Assembly (NCBI GenBank): GCA_002391465.1
Contig: DGFC01000058.1
Span: 392-15,870 of the forward strand
Length of the DNA: 15,479 nucleotides
DNA from: Firmicutes bacterium UBA3910
GTDB lineage: Bacteria > Bacillota > Limnochordia > Darwinibacteriales > Darwinibacteriaceae
Reading direction: 5' to 3'
Position 1 is the stretch's first letter. The number at the start of each line of letters is the position of its first letter. Under the pieces are notes generated by a model. The model saw nothing but the letters and a program-made list of their open reading frames with translations. It did no database searches and was not told the DNA's origin. The translations under genes were made by a program, and so were the position numbers. This document shows, in pieces, positions 7,234 through 15,448 of this stretch.

Positions 7234-7977
7234 ATGAATGTGGCAGCAAACGGCAATCTGATTAGACCATACGGCAGTACGCCGGGTGACGGACAGGTTC
7301 AGGTCAGCTTCACCCTGCCCATCAAAGCGGGAGCTAGAGCCCGGGAGGCGGCTAAGCAGTTGGCAGGTAAGATGGGCCTCAGTGACGTGCAGGTGGTGCA
7401 TATGAAGGACCTGCATGGCTTCACTTACTTCATCCTCTACGGCAGCGTTGTCCATGCAGTGGACCTGGACCGCATACCCCAGGTGGAGGAAGAAGAGCTC
7501 GCCCTCAGTTTTGATCAGATCAATGGGCTGATCGAACAGGAACTGGGTCGCCAGATTGTGGTGGTAGGTGCCTGCACCGGTACCGATGCCCACACGGTGG
7601 GTTTGGATGCGATTATGAATATGAAGGGTTATGGCGGAGAGTATGGTTTGGAGCGCTATCCCATGTTTGATACCTACAACTTGGGCAGCCAGGTGCCAAA
7701 CGAAGTGCTTTTGGCCAAGGCCAGGGAAGTTGGGGCCGATGCGGTTTTAGTGTCCCAGGTTGTGACCGAGCGGAACGCGCACCTGAAAAACCTGACCGAA
7801 CTGATTGAGATGGCAGAAGCGGAGGGGCTGCGACAAGACCTCATCATAATTGCGGGGGGCCCCCGCATCGATCAGTTTTTAGCCACAGAGCTGGGCTTTG
7901 ACGCAGGCTTCGGCCCAGGTACAACACCCAGGCAGGTGGCCGCCTACCTGGCACAGGAAATGGTGCGCAGGCTTTAG
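7234..7977 (+). CDS. kamE: D-lysine/beta-lysine 5,6-aminomutase, beta subunit (B12-binding)
   Basis: This is the small subunit, 247 residues, with an N-terminal dimerisation region followed by a Rossmann-like cobalamin domain. The base-off/His-on motif is visible as GTDAHTVG, with His120 as the cobalt ligand, followed by VLVSQV and IIIAGGPR. Lys131, exactly 11 residues after that His, matches the spacing of His133 and Lys144 in the Clostridium sticklandii enzyme, where the lysine holds PLP, so both key residues are present. The start is slightly uncertain: AGGGGGG directly abuts ATG 7234, while GTG 7240 in the same frame has the more usual spacing of about 6. The choice only changes the N-terminus by two residues. 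It lies 6 bases after kamD and 24 bases before kal. Confidence 0.96.
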   Translation: MNVAANGNLIRPYGSTPGDGQVQVSFTLPIKAGARAREAAKQLAGKMGLSDVQVVHMKDLHGFTYFILYGSVVHAVDLDRIPQVEEEELALSFDQINGLIEQELGRQIVVVGACTGTDAHTVGLDAIMNMKGYGGEYGLERYPMFDTYNLGSQVPNEVLLAKAREVGADAVLVSQVVTERNAHLKNLTELIEMAEAEGLRQDLIIIAGGPRIDQFLATELGFDAGFGPGTTPRQVAAYLAQEMVRRL

Positions 7978-8001
7978 CAAATTGTCAAAGGGGGAATTAA
8001 G

Positions 8002-8394
8002 ATGGAGGAATGCAGGCTGAGGGTGCGAGTGAGCGCTTCCCAAGCCCATTACGGAGGTAATTTAGTTGACGGCGCGTTTGTGATGCAGCTCTTTGGCGAT
8101 TTAGCCACGGAACTCTTAATTCGCCATGACGGGGACGAGGGACTCTTTCTCACTTACAACAACGTCATGTTTAAAGCACCCGTTTTCGCGGGGGATTTCA
8201 TTCAAGTAGTGGGTCGCATCACCAAAGTAGGCAACACTTCGCGGAAAATGGAGTTTGCGGCCTACAAAGAGATCACTTCTCCCCAGGATCCCAACTTGCC
8301 TCCTTCCGCCATGGACGTTCTGGCGGAACCTGTTTTGGTTGCCCAGGCAGAGGGAGTCTGTGTAGTACCTAAAGATCGGCAGAGAAGGAGGTGA
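8002..8394 (+). CDS. kal: 3-aminobutyryl-CoA ammonia-lyase
   Basis: It eliminates ammonia from L-3-aminobutyryl-CoA to give crotonyl-CoA, the last lysine-specific step. It is a small protein of 130 residues with a single hot-dog (thioesterase-like) fold. Recognisable segments are the start [19 protein letters not shown], then [30 protein letters not shown] and [13 protein letters not shown]. These pair an active-site helix with the surrounding strands as in MaoC/hot-dog enzymes. ATG 8002 follows a GGGGGAATTAAG leader, which is a good site. It ends 4 bases before kce. Its length, sequence and position between kamE and kce agree with the described lysine operons. The basic tail DRQRRR is short and probably unimportant. 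Confidence 0.93.
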   Translation: MEECRLRVRVSASQAHYGGNLVDGAFVMQLFGDLATELLIRHDGDEGLFLTYNNVMFKAPVFAGDFIQVVGRITKVGNTSRKMEFAAYKEITSPQDPNLPPSAMDVLAEPVLVAQAEGVCVVPKDRQRRR

Positions 8395-8398
8395 AGGT

Positions 8399-9253
8399 GT
8401 GTCCGAACTGATAATTACAGCTGCTTTGACCGGGGCTGAAGTTACCAAGGAACAGCAGCCCAACTTACCCATCAGTCCTGAAGAAATTGCCCAAGTAGCC
8501 CTGGAGTGCTATGAAGCGGGGGCGGCTATAGTCCATGTCCATGCCCGCCTGCCCGACGGGAGCCCAACGCAGGATCTTCAAGTGTATAGGGAGATCAAAG
8601 AGCGGGTGGAAGCGATCTGTCCGGTAATTTTCCAGCCCTCCACAGGCGGTGCGGTGTGGCACAGCGCAGAAGAACGTCTCCAACCTGTTCTGCTCGATCC
8701 GGAAATGGCAACGTTAAGCACAGGTACTGTTAATTTCGGTCGGGATGTGTTCTCCAATCCCCAAGACTTCGTAGAAGAGGCGGCACGCCTTATGCAGGAG
8801 CGGGGAGTGAAACCGGAATTTGAGATCTTTGAAACGGGGATGATTGCCAGCGCCCTGTATCTGGTCAGGCAGGGTTTGGCGGCAGAACCCCTCCATTTCA
8901 ACTTCGTTTTGGGCGTGCCCGGGGCCATGCCCGCTTCCGTGAGGAACTTGAGCTTCTTGGTGGACTCGATCCCAAGGGGTGCAACCTGGACAGTATCGGG
9001 TATCGGCCGCCACGAAACAACCCTGGCTTTGGCTGCCATTGCCATGGGTGGACATGTGCGGGTAGGGTTTGAGGACAACATCTATCTGCACCGGGGCGTG
9101 CTGGCTGAAAGCAGTGCCCAACTTGTTGCCCGGATCGCACGCATTGCCCGGGAAGTTGGGCGGGAAATTGCTTCTCCCGCCAGAGCGCGGGAAATATTGG
9201 GCCTGAGGCCAAAAACAAGGGAGATGACTGAGAAAAAAGCTGAGGGAGGCTAG
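8399..9253 (+). CDS. kce: 3-keto-5-aminohexanoate cleavage enzyme
   Basis: It condenses 3-keto-5-aminohexanoate with acetyl-CoA and releases acetoacetate and 3-aminobutyryl-CoA. It is the founding member of the BKACE family and uses a zinc ion. The protein has 284 residues with a TIM-barrel layout. The zinc-binding histidines are visible in IVHVHAR (His46, His48), and the third ligand is probably Glu225 in VGFEDNIYL. An acidic residue near the N-terminus (Glu14 in TGAEV) also matches the family active site. Other family marks are FQPSTGG, LSTGTVNFG, FEIFETGMI, NFVLGVPGAMPA and GIGRHE. The start is GTG 8399, after AAGGAGGTGAAG, which forms the end of kal. It ends 3 bases before the CoA-transferase alpha gene, consistent with the CoA economy of the pathway. 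Confidence 0.95.
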   Translation: MSELIITAALTGAEVTKEQQPNLPISPEEIAQVALECYEAGAAIVHVHARLPDGSPTQDLQVYREIKERVEAICPVIFQPSTGGAVWHSAEERLQPVLLDPEMATLSTGTVNFGRDVFSNPQDFVEEAARLMQERGVKPEFEIFETGMIASALYLVRQGLAAEPLHFNFVLGVPGAMPASVRNLSFLVDSIPRGATWTVSGIGRHETTLALAAIAMGGHVRVGFEDNIYLHRGVLAESSAQLVARIARIAREVGREIASPARAREILGLRPKTREMTEKKAEGG

Positions 9254-9256
9254 GCT

Positions 9257-9919
9257 ATGGCGAAAATTGTGTCGGTAAAAGAAGCGGCTGCGAAAATTAC
9301 AAGCGGCAGCAGCGTAATGATCGGCGGGTTCATGACCTGCGGCACACCAGTGGGATTAGTGCGGGAGCTGGTCAAGACGGGAGTGGGCGATTTGACGGTT
9401 ATAGCTAACGACACCGGAGTGCAGGGTGACGGCATCGGTATGCTGATCACAGCAGATGCGGTGACCCATCTGATCGCCAGCCATATCGGCACCAACCCGG
9501 AGACGGGTAAGAAGAAGATCGAGGGGACAATCAGCGTGGAGCTGGTGCCCCAGGGAACACTGGTGGAAAGAATCCGCTGTGGGGGGGCAGGGCTTGGCGG
9601 CTTTCTAACCCCCACTGGCGTGGGTACCGTTGTGGCAGAGGGCAAACAGCACATTACTCTAGACGGCCAAACCTATCTCTTAGAAGAACCCCTTAAGGCA
9701 GACTTTGCCCTGATCAAGGCCTGGAAGGCAGACCGGAAAGGCAACTTGATTTACCAGAAGAGCGCCCGCAATTTCAACCCCATTATGGCCATGGCAGCAG
9801 AAACGGTGATCGTGGAAGTGGAGGAGATTGTGGAAGTAGGGGAGATTGATCCGGATCATGTAATGACCCCCCATTTTTTCGTGGACTTCATAGTTAAGGG
9901 AGGAGAAATCGATGGCTGA
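9257..9919 (+). CDS. atoD: Butyryl-CoA:acetoacetate CoA-transferase, alpha subunit
   Basis: This is the alpha subunit (220 residues) of a two-subunit family I CoA-transferase. Visible family marks are [19 protein letters not shown] near the N-terminus, [10 protein letters not shown], the glycine-rich [18 protein letters not shown] in the middle, and [20 protein letters not shown] near the end. In lysine fermenters the enzyme at this position takes acetoacetate from Kce and CoA from butyryl-CoA, giving acetoacetyl-CoA and butyrate. Sequence alone cannot separate this from other acetoacetate CoA-transferases, so the substrate is an inference from the context. ATG 9257 has GGGAGG about 8 bases upstream. 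The gene overlaps the beta subunit by 8 bases, as is usual for this pair. Confidence 0.92.
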   Translation: MAKIVSVKEAAAKITSGSSVMIGGFMTCGTPVGLVRELVKTGVGDLTVIANDTGVQGDGIGMLITADAVTHLIASHIGTNPETGKKKIEGTISVELVPQGTLVERIRCGGAGLGGFLTPTGVGTVVAEGKQHITLDGQTYLLEEPLKADFALIKAWKADRKGNLIYQKSARNFNPIMAMAAETVIVEVEEIVEVGEIDPDHVMTPHFFVDFIVKGGEIDG

Positions 9920-10580
9920 TAGGGATAGGAGAAACCTAATCGCTTATCGCATTGCCCAGGAGCTGAAGGACGGTGATGTGGTCAATTTGGGCATCGGCCT
10001 GCCCACACTGGTCTGCGCATTTATTCCTCCCGGTATCGATATTACACTCCAGTCCGAAAACGGTTTTATTGGCTTAGGACCACCGCCGGCAAAGGGAGAG
10101 GAAGACCCGGAGATCGTAAATGCCGGCGGCCAGCCAGTCACCATCCTGCCCGGGGGAGCGTTCTTTGACAGTGCCGAATCCTTTGCCATCATCAGGGGCG
10201 GGCATGTGGATGTTACCGTGCTCGGTGCCTTAGAAGTGGACGCCTACGGCAACTTGGCCAGCTGGATGGTACCGGGGAAAATGGTACCCGGTATGGGCGG
10301 AGCCATGGATCTGGTTGTGGGTGCCAAGAAGGTTATTGTGGCAACGCTCCATACCACCAGAACGGGAGAGTCCAAGCTGCGCAGAGAATGTCAGCTGCCC
10401 CTGACAGCCGCCAACCAGGTAGACTTGGTTGTGACCGACATGGGTGTTTTTCAGGTTAACAACGGCAGTATGATTTTGCTTGAGAAAAATCCAGAGTTTA
10501 GTGTTGAGCAGATTAGAGCAGCCACTGAAGCACCGCTTGAGATCTCGACACAGCTGAAGGACATGGAAATTCCTGCCTAG
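9912..10580 (+). CDS. atoA: Butyryl-CoA:acetoacetate CoA-transferase, beta subunit (catalytic Glu)
   Basis: This is the beta subunit, 222 residues. It carries the family I catalytic glutamate in LQSENG (Glu49), which forms the glutamyl-CoA thioester during catalysis. Preceding segments [14 protein letters not shown] and following [48 protein letters not shown] and [16 protein letters not shown] are typical of AtoA/ScoB-type proteins. ATG 9912 lies within the end of the alpha gene and follows AAGGGAGGAG at good spacing. It acts with the alpha subunit to activate acetoacetate at the expense of butyryl-CoA. There are 24 bases before kamA with no hairpin, so transcription probably continues. Confidence 0.93.
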   Translation: MADRDRRNLIAYRIAQELKDGDVVNLGIGLPTLVCAFIPPGIDITLQSENGFIGLGPPPAKGEEDPEIVNAGGQPVTILPGGAFFDSAESFAIIRGGHVDVTVLGALEVDAYGNLASWMVPGKMVPGMGGAMDLVVGAKKVIVATLHTTRTGESKLRRECQLPLTAANQVDLVVTDMGVFQVNNGSMILLEKNPEFSVEQIRAATEAPLEISTQLKDMEIPA

Positions 10581-10604
10581 GTTCGACACTGAATCCGAAA
10601 GGAG

Positions 10605-11882
10605 ATGTATGACTTGGGAGCTCAGCGCAAGGAAGATATCATTCTTCAACCGTGGCAGCGGTGGGGCTGCAGCGAAGAAGAATGGCATGATTGGCATTGG
10701 CAGGTTAGAAACCGCATTCAAACAGTGGATGGGCTCGCCCAGCACATTCCCCTCACCAGGCAAGAAGAGGAGGAAATCGCCAAGGTTCTGACCGTTTTCA
10801 GGATGGGGATCACGCCTTATTACGCTTCCCTGATGGACCCGGACGATCCCAACTGCCCCATTCGTCGGCAGGCCATACCCACCATAGCCGAAACCTATTT
10901 CGGCACAGCGGATATGCACGACCCCCTCAGTGAGGAGAAGGACTCACCTGTACCGGGGTTAACCCACCGCTACCCCGATCGGGTCTTGTTCCTAATTACG
11001 GATCAGTGCTCCATGTACTGCCGCCACTGTACCAGACGCCGCTTTGCGGGGCAGAGGGACGGGGGAGTGGACTGGAAGTACATCGAACTGGGCGTGGAAT
11101 ACATCCGGAACACGCCGGCGGTGCGGGATGTTCTTCTTTCCGGTGGCGATGCCCTGCTTATGGCCGACAGCAGGTTAGAAACAATTATCCAGATGCTGCG
11201 GGAGATTCCCCACGTGGAGGTAATACGAATCGGGACTCGGACACCGGTGGTTATGCCGCAGCGGATTACAGACGACCTAGTTAACATGCTGAAGAAATAC
11301 CATCCCATTTGGCTGAACACCCACTTCAACCACGCTAAGGAAATTACGCCAGAAGCTGCCGCGGCCTGTGAAAAGTTGGTTGACGCCGGTATTCCCGTCG
11401 GCAATCAAAGCGTTTTACTGCGCGGCGTCAATGATAACCCCGAGACCATGAAAGAGCTGGTGCTTAAACTGGTGAAGATCCGGGTCAGGCCGTATTACAT
11501 CTACCAGTGTGATTTATCAGCGGGGATCGAACACTTCCGGACAAAGGTTTCCAAGGGCATCGAGATTATGGAAGCGCTGCGCGGGCATATCTCAGGTTAC
11601 GCAGTGCCCACCTATGTAATCGACGTGCCTGGCGGCGGGGGTAAGACGCCCGTTATGCCCCAGTATTTGCTCAGTATGTCTCCCACGAAGGTGGTGCTGC
11701 GTAATTACGAAGGGGTAATCGCTACCTACGCTGAGCCCCAGTACAACGCGGTGCCGTGGGAGTTTGAGAACGGAGAAGAGGGAGCTTACACAGGCGTTGC
11801 CCAGCTCTTGGAATCAAAGGAGAACCGCTCAATTGAGCCTGATAACCTAGAGCGCAGGCGTCGCAGTGCCCAGAAAAAGTGA
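10605..11882 (+). CDS. kamA: Lysine 2,3-aminomutase (radical SAM, PLP)
   Basis: It converts L-lysine to L-beta-lysine, the first step of the pathway, using a 4Fe-4S cluster, S-adenosylmethionine and PLP. The protein has 425 residues. The radical-SAM motif is CSMYCRHC (Cys135, Cys139, Cys142). Asp303 (in YQCDLS), Asp340 (in YVIDVPGG) and Lys347 (in GGGGKTPVMP) correspond to the two substrate-binding aspartates and the PLP lysine of the Clostridium subterminale enzyme. All six key residues are offset from that enzyme by exactly 10. It is therefore not an EpmB-type or glutamate-type short homologue. The start is uncertain: AAAGGAG abuts ATG 10605, and TTG 10614 in the same frame would have a more usual spacing of 9. 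Unlike in some lysine clusters it sits downstream of the CoA-transferase, not next to kamB-kamE. Confidence 0.96.
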   Translation: MYDLGAQRKEDIILQPWQRWGCSEEEWHDWHWQVRNRIQTVDGLAQHIPLTRQEEEEIAKVLTVFRMGITPYYASLMDPDDPNCPIRRQAIPTIAETYFGTADMHDPLSEEKDSPVPGLTHRYPDRVLFLITDQCSMYCRHCTRRRFAGQRDGGVDWKYIELGVEYIRNTPAVRDVLLSGGDALLMADSRLETIIQMLREIPHVEVIRIGTRTPVVMPQRITDDLVNMLKKYHPIWLNTHFNHAKEITPEAAAACEKLVDAGIPVGNQSVLLRGVNDNPETMKELVLKLVKIRVRPYYIYQCDLSAGIEHFRTKVSKGIEIMEALRGHISGYAVPTYVIDVPGGGGKTPVMPQYLLSMSPTKVVLRNYEGVIATYAEPQYNAVPWEFENGEEGAYTGVAQLLESKENRSIEPDNLERRRRSAQKK

Positions 11883-11888
11883 AGGAGG
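11882..11888 (+). promoter_or_regulatory. Ribosome binding site of thl
   Basis: AAGGAGG directly abuts ATG 11889, and a second in-frame ATG at 11895 is 6 bases away. The normal spacing favours 11895, as at kamC, where the layout is the same. Confidence 0.7.
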
Positions 11889-11894
11889 ATGGTT

Positions 11895-13076
11895 ATGCAG
11901 GAAGTTGTAATTGTTGAGGCAGTCCGGACAGCCATCGGCGGTTTTGGCGGTACCCTTAAAGATTTGCCCGCGGCCGATTTGGGTGCAGTCCTGATTAAGG
12001 AAATACTGGAGCGTACCCAAATCCCGCCGGCAGACATGGATGAGGTAATCTTAGGCAACGTGCTCCAGGCAGCTTCCGGTCAGAACCCGGCTCGCCAGGC
12101 TGCCATAAAAGGAGGCGTAGCCGTAAGCGTACCGTCCCACACAGTGAATAAGGTCTGCGGCTCGGGCCTGAAGGCAGTTGGCTTAGCTGCCCAGGCCATT
12201 CGGGCCGGCGACGGTCATGTCTATATAGTAGGCGGCATGGAAAGCATGAGCACCGCTCCCTATGCTGAACCAAAAGCGCGCTGGGGTGTAAGGATGGGAC
12301 ACAGCCAGTTTGTTGATGTGATGATCAAGGACGGCCTGTGGTGTGCCTTTGGTGATGTGCACATGGGCGTTACGGCAGAAAACATCGCTGAGAAGTGGAA
12401 TATCAGCCGTACAGAGCAGGATGAGTTTGCCGCCCACAGCCAAGCAAAATACCAGGAGGCGTTGGCAGCGGGGCGCTTCACTCAGGAAATAGTCCCCGTA
12501 ATTATCCCCCAAAGGCGGGGCGATCCCATTGAGTTTGTCCAAGATGAACATCCTAGGGCAGGTGTAACGGTGGAGGGACTAGCCAGGCTGAGACCCGCCT
12601 TTAAGCCCGATGGTACCGTAACGGCAGGTAACGCCTCCGGAATTAACGACGGGGCAGCAGCCCTTTTGGTCATGTCCAGGGAGAAGGCGGAGGAGTACGG
12701 TCTGAAACCGATGGCCCGCATCCTCAGCTACGCAGCTTCCGGCGTTGACCCTGCCATCATGGGTATGGGTCCGGTTGAAGCGAGCCGCAAGGCACTGGAA
12801 AAATGCGGTTTGACCGTTGCTGACATGGATCTAATCGAGGCCAATGAGGCCTTTGCAGCCCAATCCATAGCGGTCGCCAGGGAGCTGGGCTTGGATCCAG
12901 AGAAGGTGAATGTAAACGGAGGAGCAATTGCTTTGGGGCATCCAATCGGCGCCAGCGGCGCGAGGATTTTGGTCACTTTGCTCCACGCCATGGCGGACCG
13001 GGACGCCCAGTTGGGCCTGGCCACGCTCTGCATTGGCGGCGGTCAGGGTTACGCTGTTGTGGTTGAGCGGCTGTAA
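11895..13076 (+). CDS. thl: Acetyl-CoA acetyltransferase (thiolase)
   Basis: It cleaves acetoacetyl-CoA with CoA into two acetyl-CoA, or runs the reverse condensation. The protein has 393 residues from ATG 11895, the usual length. All thiolase active-site residues are present: the nucleophile Cys88 in [10 protein letters not shown], His349 in [10 protein letters not shown] and the second Cys379 in [15 protein letters not shown] is also there. In the lysine pathway it handles the acetoacetyl-CoA made by the CoA-transferase. With hbd and crt next to it, it could also feed acetyl-CoA into butyrate formation. Sequence does not fix the direction. It follows kamA by 12 bases and precedes hbd by 14, so it belongs to the same operon. 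Confidence 0.95.
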   Translation: MQEVVIVEAVRTAIGGFGGTLKDLPAADLGAVLIKEILERTQIPPADMDEVILGNVLQAASGQNPARQAAIKGGVAVSVPSHTVNKVCGSGLKAVGLAAQAIRAGDGHVYIVGGMESMSTAPYAEPKARWGVRMGHSQFVDVMIKDGLWCAFGDVHMGVTAENIAEKWNISRTEQDEFAAHSQAKYQEALAAGRFTQEIVPVIIPQRRGDPIEFVQDEHPRAGVTVEGLARLRPAFKPDGTVTAGNASGINDGAAALLVMSREKAEEYGLKPMARILSYAASGVDPAIMGMGPVEASRKALEKCGLTVADMDLIEANEAFAAQSIAVARELGLDPEKVNVNGGAIALGHPIGASGARILVTLLHAMADRDAQLGLATLCIGGGQGYAVVVERL

Positions 13077-13090
13077 TTGGAGGTGAAAAG

Positions 13091-13930
13091 ATGATTATAG
13101 GTGTGATCGGTGCAGGTACCATGGGGAGCGGCATTGCTGAAATTGCTGCCCAGCAGGGGCAGGTGGTTATGCTTGATGTGGCCATGACGCGGGCTGAAGC
13201 GGGCCTGCAGGCAATTGACCGGAGATTGAGCCGCGGAGTGGAGCGGGGTTATGTGGATGAAGTGCAGAAGGAGCAGATCCTGGCCAACATTACCCTGTCC
13301 ACCGAATTGAGGGATCTGGCTGAAGCCGATATTGTACTGGAGGCTGCCGCTGAGGATCTGGAGATTAAGAAGGAACTGTTCGTTTCCCTCGCTGAAATTT
13401 GCTCAGAGCAGTGTATTTTAGCCACCAACACTTCCGCCCTCAGTGTTACGGCCATTGCTGCGGCAGTTAAGAATCCTGCCCGGGTGTTGGGCATCCACTT
13501 TTTCAACCCGGTGCCCCGCATGAAGCTGGTGGAACTGGTCAAAACGCCCTTTGCTGAGCAGGAATACTTGGCTAAAGCTAGGGAGTTTGTGGAGGCTTTG
13601 GGCAAGACGGCTGTCTTGGTGGATGAGTCCCCAGGCTTTGTGGTGAATCGGCTCCTGATCCCCATGATCAACGAGGCTGTGTATCTGCTGCAGGAAGGGG
13701 TCGCTTCTGCTGAAGATATAGATACGGCCATGCAGCTTGGGGCCAACCATCCCATGGGCCCCTTAGCACTTGCCGATTTGGTCGGTTTAGACATCTGCTT
13801 GGCCATTATGGAGACGCTCCAGCGGGAGTTGGGCGAGGATAAATACAGACCTGCCCCGCTTTTGCGGAAAATGGTGCGGGCAGGGAAACTGGGCAGAAAG
13901 ACCAAGGCCGGTTTCTATCACTACAACTGA
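13091..13930 (+). CDS. hbd: 3-hydroxybutyryl-CoA dehydrogenase
   Basis: It interconverts acetoacetyl-CoA and (S)-3-hydroxybutyryl-CoA with NAD(H). The protein has 279 residues, the usual length for the single-domain-pair bacterial enzyme. The N-terminal Rossmann loop is IGVIGAGTMGSGIAEIAA (GxGxxG), and the catalytic His lies in GIHFFNPVPRMKLVELV. Substrate-binding Ser/Asn positions are in ATNTSALSVT and PGFVVNRLL, and the C-terminal helical domain has GANHPMGPLALADLVGLD. ATG 13091 follows TTGGAGGTGAAAAG. The enzyme is not needed to turn lysine into crotonyl-CoA, so its place here suggests a link to general C4-CoA metabolism. It ends 17 bases before the chosen start of crt. Confidence 0.95.
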   Translation: MIIGVIGAGTMGSGIAEIAAQQGQVVMLDVAMTRAEAGLQAIDRRLSRGVERGYVDEVQKEQILANITLSTELRDLAEADIVLEAAAEDLEIKKELFVSLAEICSEQCILATNTSALSVTAIAAAVKNPARVLGIHFFNPVPRMKLVELVKTPFAEQEYLAKAREFVEALGKTAVLVDESPGFVVNRLLIPMINEAVYLLQEGVASAEDIDTAMQLGANHPMGPLALADLVGLDICLAIMETLQRELGEDKYRPAPLLRKMVRAGKLGRKTKAGFYHYN

Positions 13931-13935
13931 TGGGC

Positions 13936-13942
13936 GGGGAGG
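13936..13942 (+). promoter_or_regulatory. Ribosome binding site of crt
   Basis: GGGGAGG lies 5 bases before ATG 13948. The earlier ATG 13930, which overlaps the hbd stop, precedes this site and has none of its own, so 13948 is preferred. Confidence 0.75.
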
Positions 13943-13947
13943 TAAGA

Positions 13948-14721
13948 ATGGACTTAACGCGGTTTGAATTAACGCCGAACGGAAAATGGGCCCTCCTTGA
14001 ACTTGCCCGTCCGGCCGAGCTCAATGTGCTGGATGAAACGGCTTTGGCAGAATTAGACCTTATTCTGGATAAGCTTGAGGCAGAGCGCATAAAGGTAGTG
14101 GTCATCACCGGTCAAGGCAGGGCGTTTGCGGCCGGAGCCGATGTATCAACCATGGCCCAGTATGACGCCAAGACAGCGGAGGAGTTCTCCCGCTTTGGTA
14201 ACGGAGTTTTTCAAAAGATTGAAGATCACCCCGCCATATTCATTGCCGCGGTGAACGGCTTTACCTTGGGGGGCGGCTGTGAGCTTGCTTTAGCCTGCGA
14301 CTTCCGCTTTGCGTCCACTAAGGCCTCCTTTGGCCAGCCCGAAATCAACCTGGGCATAATCCCCGGTTTTGGCGGAACCCAAAGGCTGCCCCGGATTATT
14401 GGCCCAGCCAAGGCCAAGGAATGGATCCTAACTGGACGCCGTTATTCGGCCGAGGAAGCCCATGAGGTTGGGCTTGTGAGCCGAGTTGTGGAGCCTGACC
14501 ATCTGCTTGCCGAGACAAAGGCTTTTGCGGAGGAACTCGTAACAAAGTCAGGACCGATTCTAGCCCTAGCTAAACGGGCCATTAATTCAAGTGTAGGCAT
14601 GGGCGGGGAAGACATCCCCTTGGAAGCGAATCTCTTTGGCCAGTGTTTCGCTACCCGCGACGGCCCGGAAGGACTCAAGGCTTTCCTAGAAAAACGCAGC
14701 CCAAACTTTGAGGATAGGTGA
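13948..14721 (+). CDS. crt: Enoyl-CoA hydratase / crotonase
   Basis: It hydrates crotonyl-CoA to 3-hydroxybutyryl-CoA or runs the reverse dehydration. The protein has 257 residues from ATG 13948, which matches the family. The oxyanion-hole regions are FAAGADVSTM and FTLGGGCELALACD. The two catalytic glutamates of true hydratases are present, one in GGGCELAL and one in GQPEINLG, followed by IIPGFGGTQRLPR, so this is an active hydratase and not an isomerase-type relative. It is the last gene of the operon, and its neighbour hbd supplies the paired activity. An overlapping start at 13930 would add six residues (MGGEVR) that are just the translated Shine-Dalgarno region. A strong hairpin lies about 140 bases downstream. 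Exact acyl-chain preference cannot be read from the sequence. Confidence 0.93.
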   Translation: MDLTRFELTPNGKWALLELARPAELNVLDETALAELDLILDKLEAERIKVVVITGQGRAFAAGADVSTMAQYDAKTAEEFSRFGNGVFQKIEDHPAIFIAAVNGFTLGGGCELALACDFRFASTKASFGQPEINLGIIPGFGGTQRLPRIIGPAKAKEWILTGRRYSAEEAHEVGLVSRVVEPDHLLAETKAFAEELVTKSGPILALAKRAINSSVGMGGEDIPLEANLFGQCFATRDGPEGLKAFLEKRSPNFEDR

Positions 14722-14862
14722 TCGTCTGCGGCACCATAACCCAGCTTTCAAAAGGCCCATGGGCAGGAGATGGTCAATGCCCGAACTGTAAGGTTCAGAT
14801 TGGGGGTAAGAGTAGGAGGCCTTTCGCCTGTTGCGGGGTGCTATAATGTGATGGACGTGAAA

Positions 14863-14886
14863 TAGGCGGGGAATAGTCCCCGCCTA
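14863..14886. terminator. Hairpin between convergent crt and lipoprotein genes, probably a shared terminator
   Basis: A perfect 10-base-pair stem, TAGGCGGGGA and TCCCCGCCTA, encloses the 4-base loop ATAG. It lies about 140 bases after the crt stop on the plus strand and 4 bases after the lipoprotein stop on the minus strand. The plus-strand tail is CTTATTATTCT, a broken U-tract. On the minus strand the tail is TTTCACG, also weak. It best suits termination of the lipoprotein gene and probably serves both directions. Confidence 0.7.
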
Positions 14887-14890
14887 CTTA

Positions 14891-15361
14891 TTATTCTATG
14901 TAACTGTAATCGAGCTCCAGCATCCATTTGCCATTGTGTTTCCGGAAGTACATCTCCATGACGTATTCTGCAACATACCAATCTACGTTCATAAACCGGA
15001 TTTCCACCGCGGCCCGGCTCATGTCGGGCGTGAACATAATGCTTTTGAAGTCTACAAAGTGATTGGAACGGGAAACTCCCGGTAGTCGCCAGTGCCTGTC
15101 CAAACCCCGCTCTAGACTGCCCATGGCGTTGGTGAAATGGGAGTAACCGTCGGGGTGGATTAACTTCTGTAGTCCATCCAGATCCCGGTCCAGCACTAGG
15201 TCAATAACCTGGTGGGATAGGGCCATTATCTCCCCGTAGGGGTCAAGCACCCCCTGGGATTTGGCTCCAGATGACTGGCAGCCGCTCACGAAAACGGCCA
15301 GCACTAAGAGCACAAAAAAAGAAGCAGGTAGTATTTTTCCCTTGATTTGCTGCAAAGACAT
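14891..15361 (-). CDS. Small lipoprotein, probable NTF2-like domain, unknown function
   Basis: The start was set at the ATG whose first base is 15361: AAAGGA lies 4 bases upstream, and the product then begins with a clear lipoprotein signal. That signal is MSLQQIKGK followed by a hydrophobic stretch (ILPASFFVLLVLAVF) and the lipobox VSGC, with the lipidated Cys at about residue 28. The frame is open further upstream to 15448, but the extra 29 residues precede the Shine-Dalgarno site and would bury the signal. The mature part (about 128 residues) has a helical region (EIMALSHQVIDLVLDRDLDG), a HPDGYSHF segment and then alternating strands ending in NGKWMLELDYSYIE. This pattern resembles NTF2/SnoaL-like folds, but that is only an impression. 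The protein is expected on the outer face of the cytoplasmic membrane. It is transcribed towards the operon and has no visible link to lysine breakdown. Confidence 0.8.
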   Translation of the reverse strand: MSLQQIKGKILPASFFVLLVLAVFVSGCQSSGAKSQGVLDPYGEIMALSHQVIDLVLDRDLDGLQKLIHPDGYSHFTNAMGSLERGLDRHWRLPGVSRSNHFVDFKSIMFTPDMSRAAVEIRFMNVDWYVAEYVMEMYFRKHNGKWMLELDYSYIE

Positions 15362-15448
15362 CTCATCCTTTCGAGCATTTTTGGTCCATTGTTCTACGTA
15401 CGCTTTCAGGTAAATAATTCGCCGCGGGGAGGGGTAAGTCCTATCCAT

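Noticed and set aside
10609..10791. A 60-codon overlapping frame starting at ATG 10609, just after the kamA Shine-Dalgarno site
   Set aside because: It lies wholly inside kamA in another frame, with no recognisable protein content. The kamA frame holds the real enzyme.
10230..10919. Long minus-strand open frames opposite atoA/kamA and, similarly, opposite hbd (13249-13905) and kamD/kamE (6973-7593)
   Set aside because: They mirror strongly supported plus-strand enzymes, have low-complexity or improbable composition, and show no start signals or domains.
14842..14847. TATAAT that could drive a small RNA into the 14863-14886 hairpin
   Set aside because: A perfect -10 hexamer, but the bases about 17 upstream (near 14819-14824) do not resemble TTGACA, and the transcript would be trivially short. 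Probably chance.
14722..14862. A short gene between crt and the terminator
   Set aside because: Only very short frames with no ribosome binding site are present. GCCCATGGGC at 14755-14764 is a small palindrome without further context.
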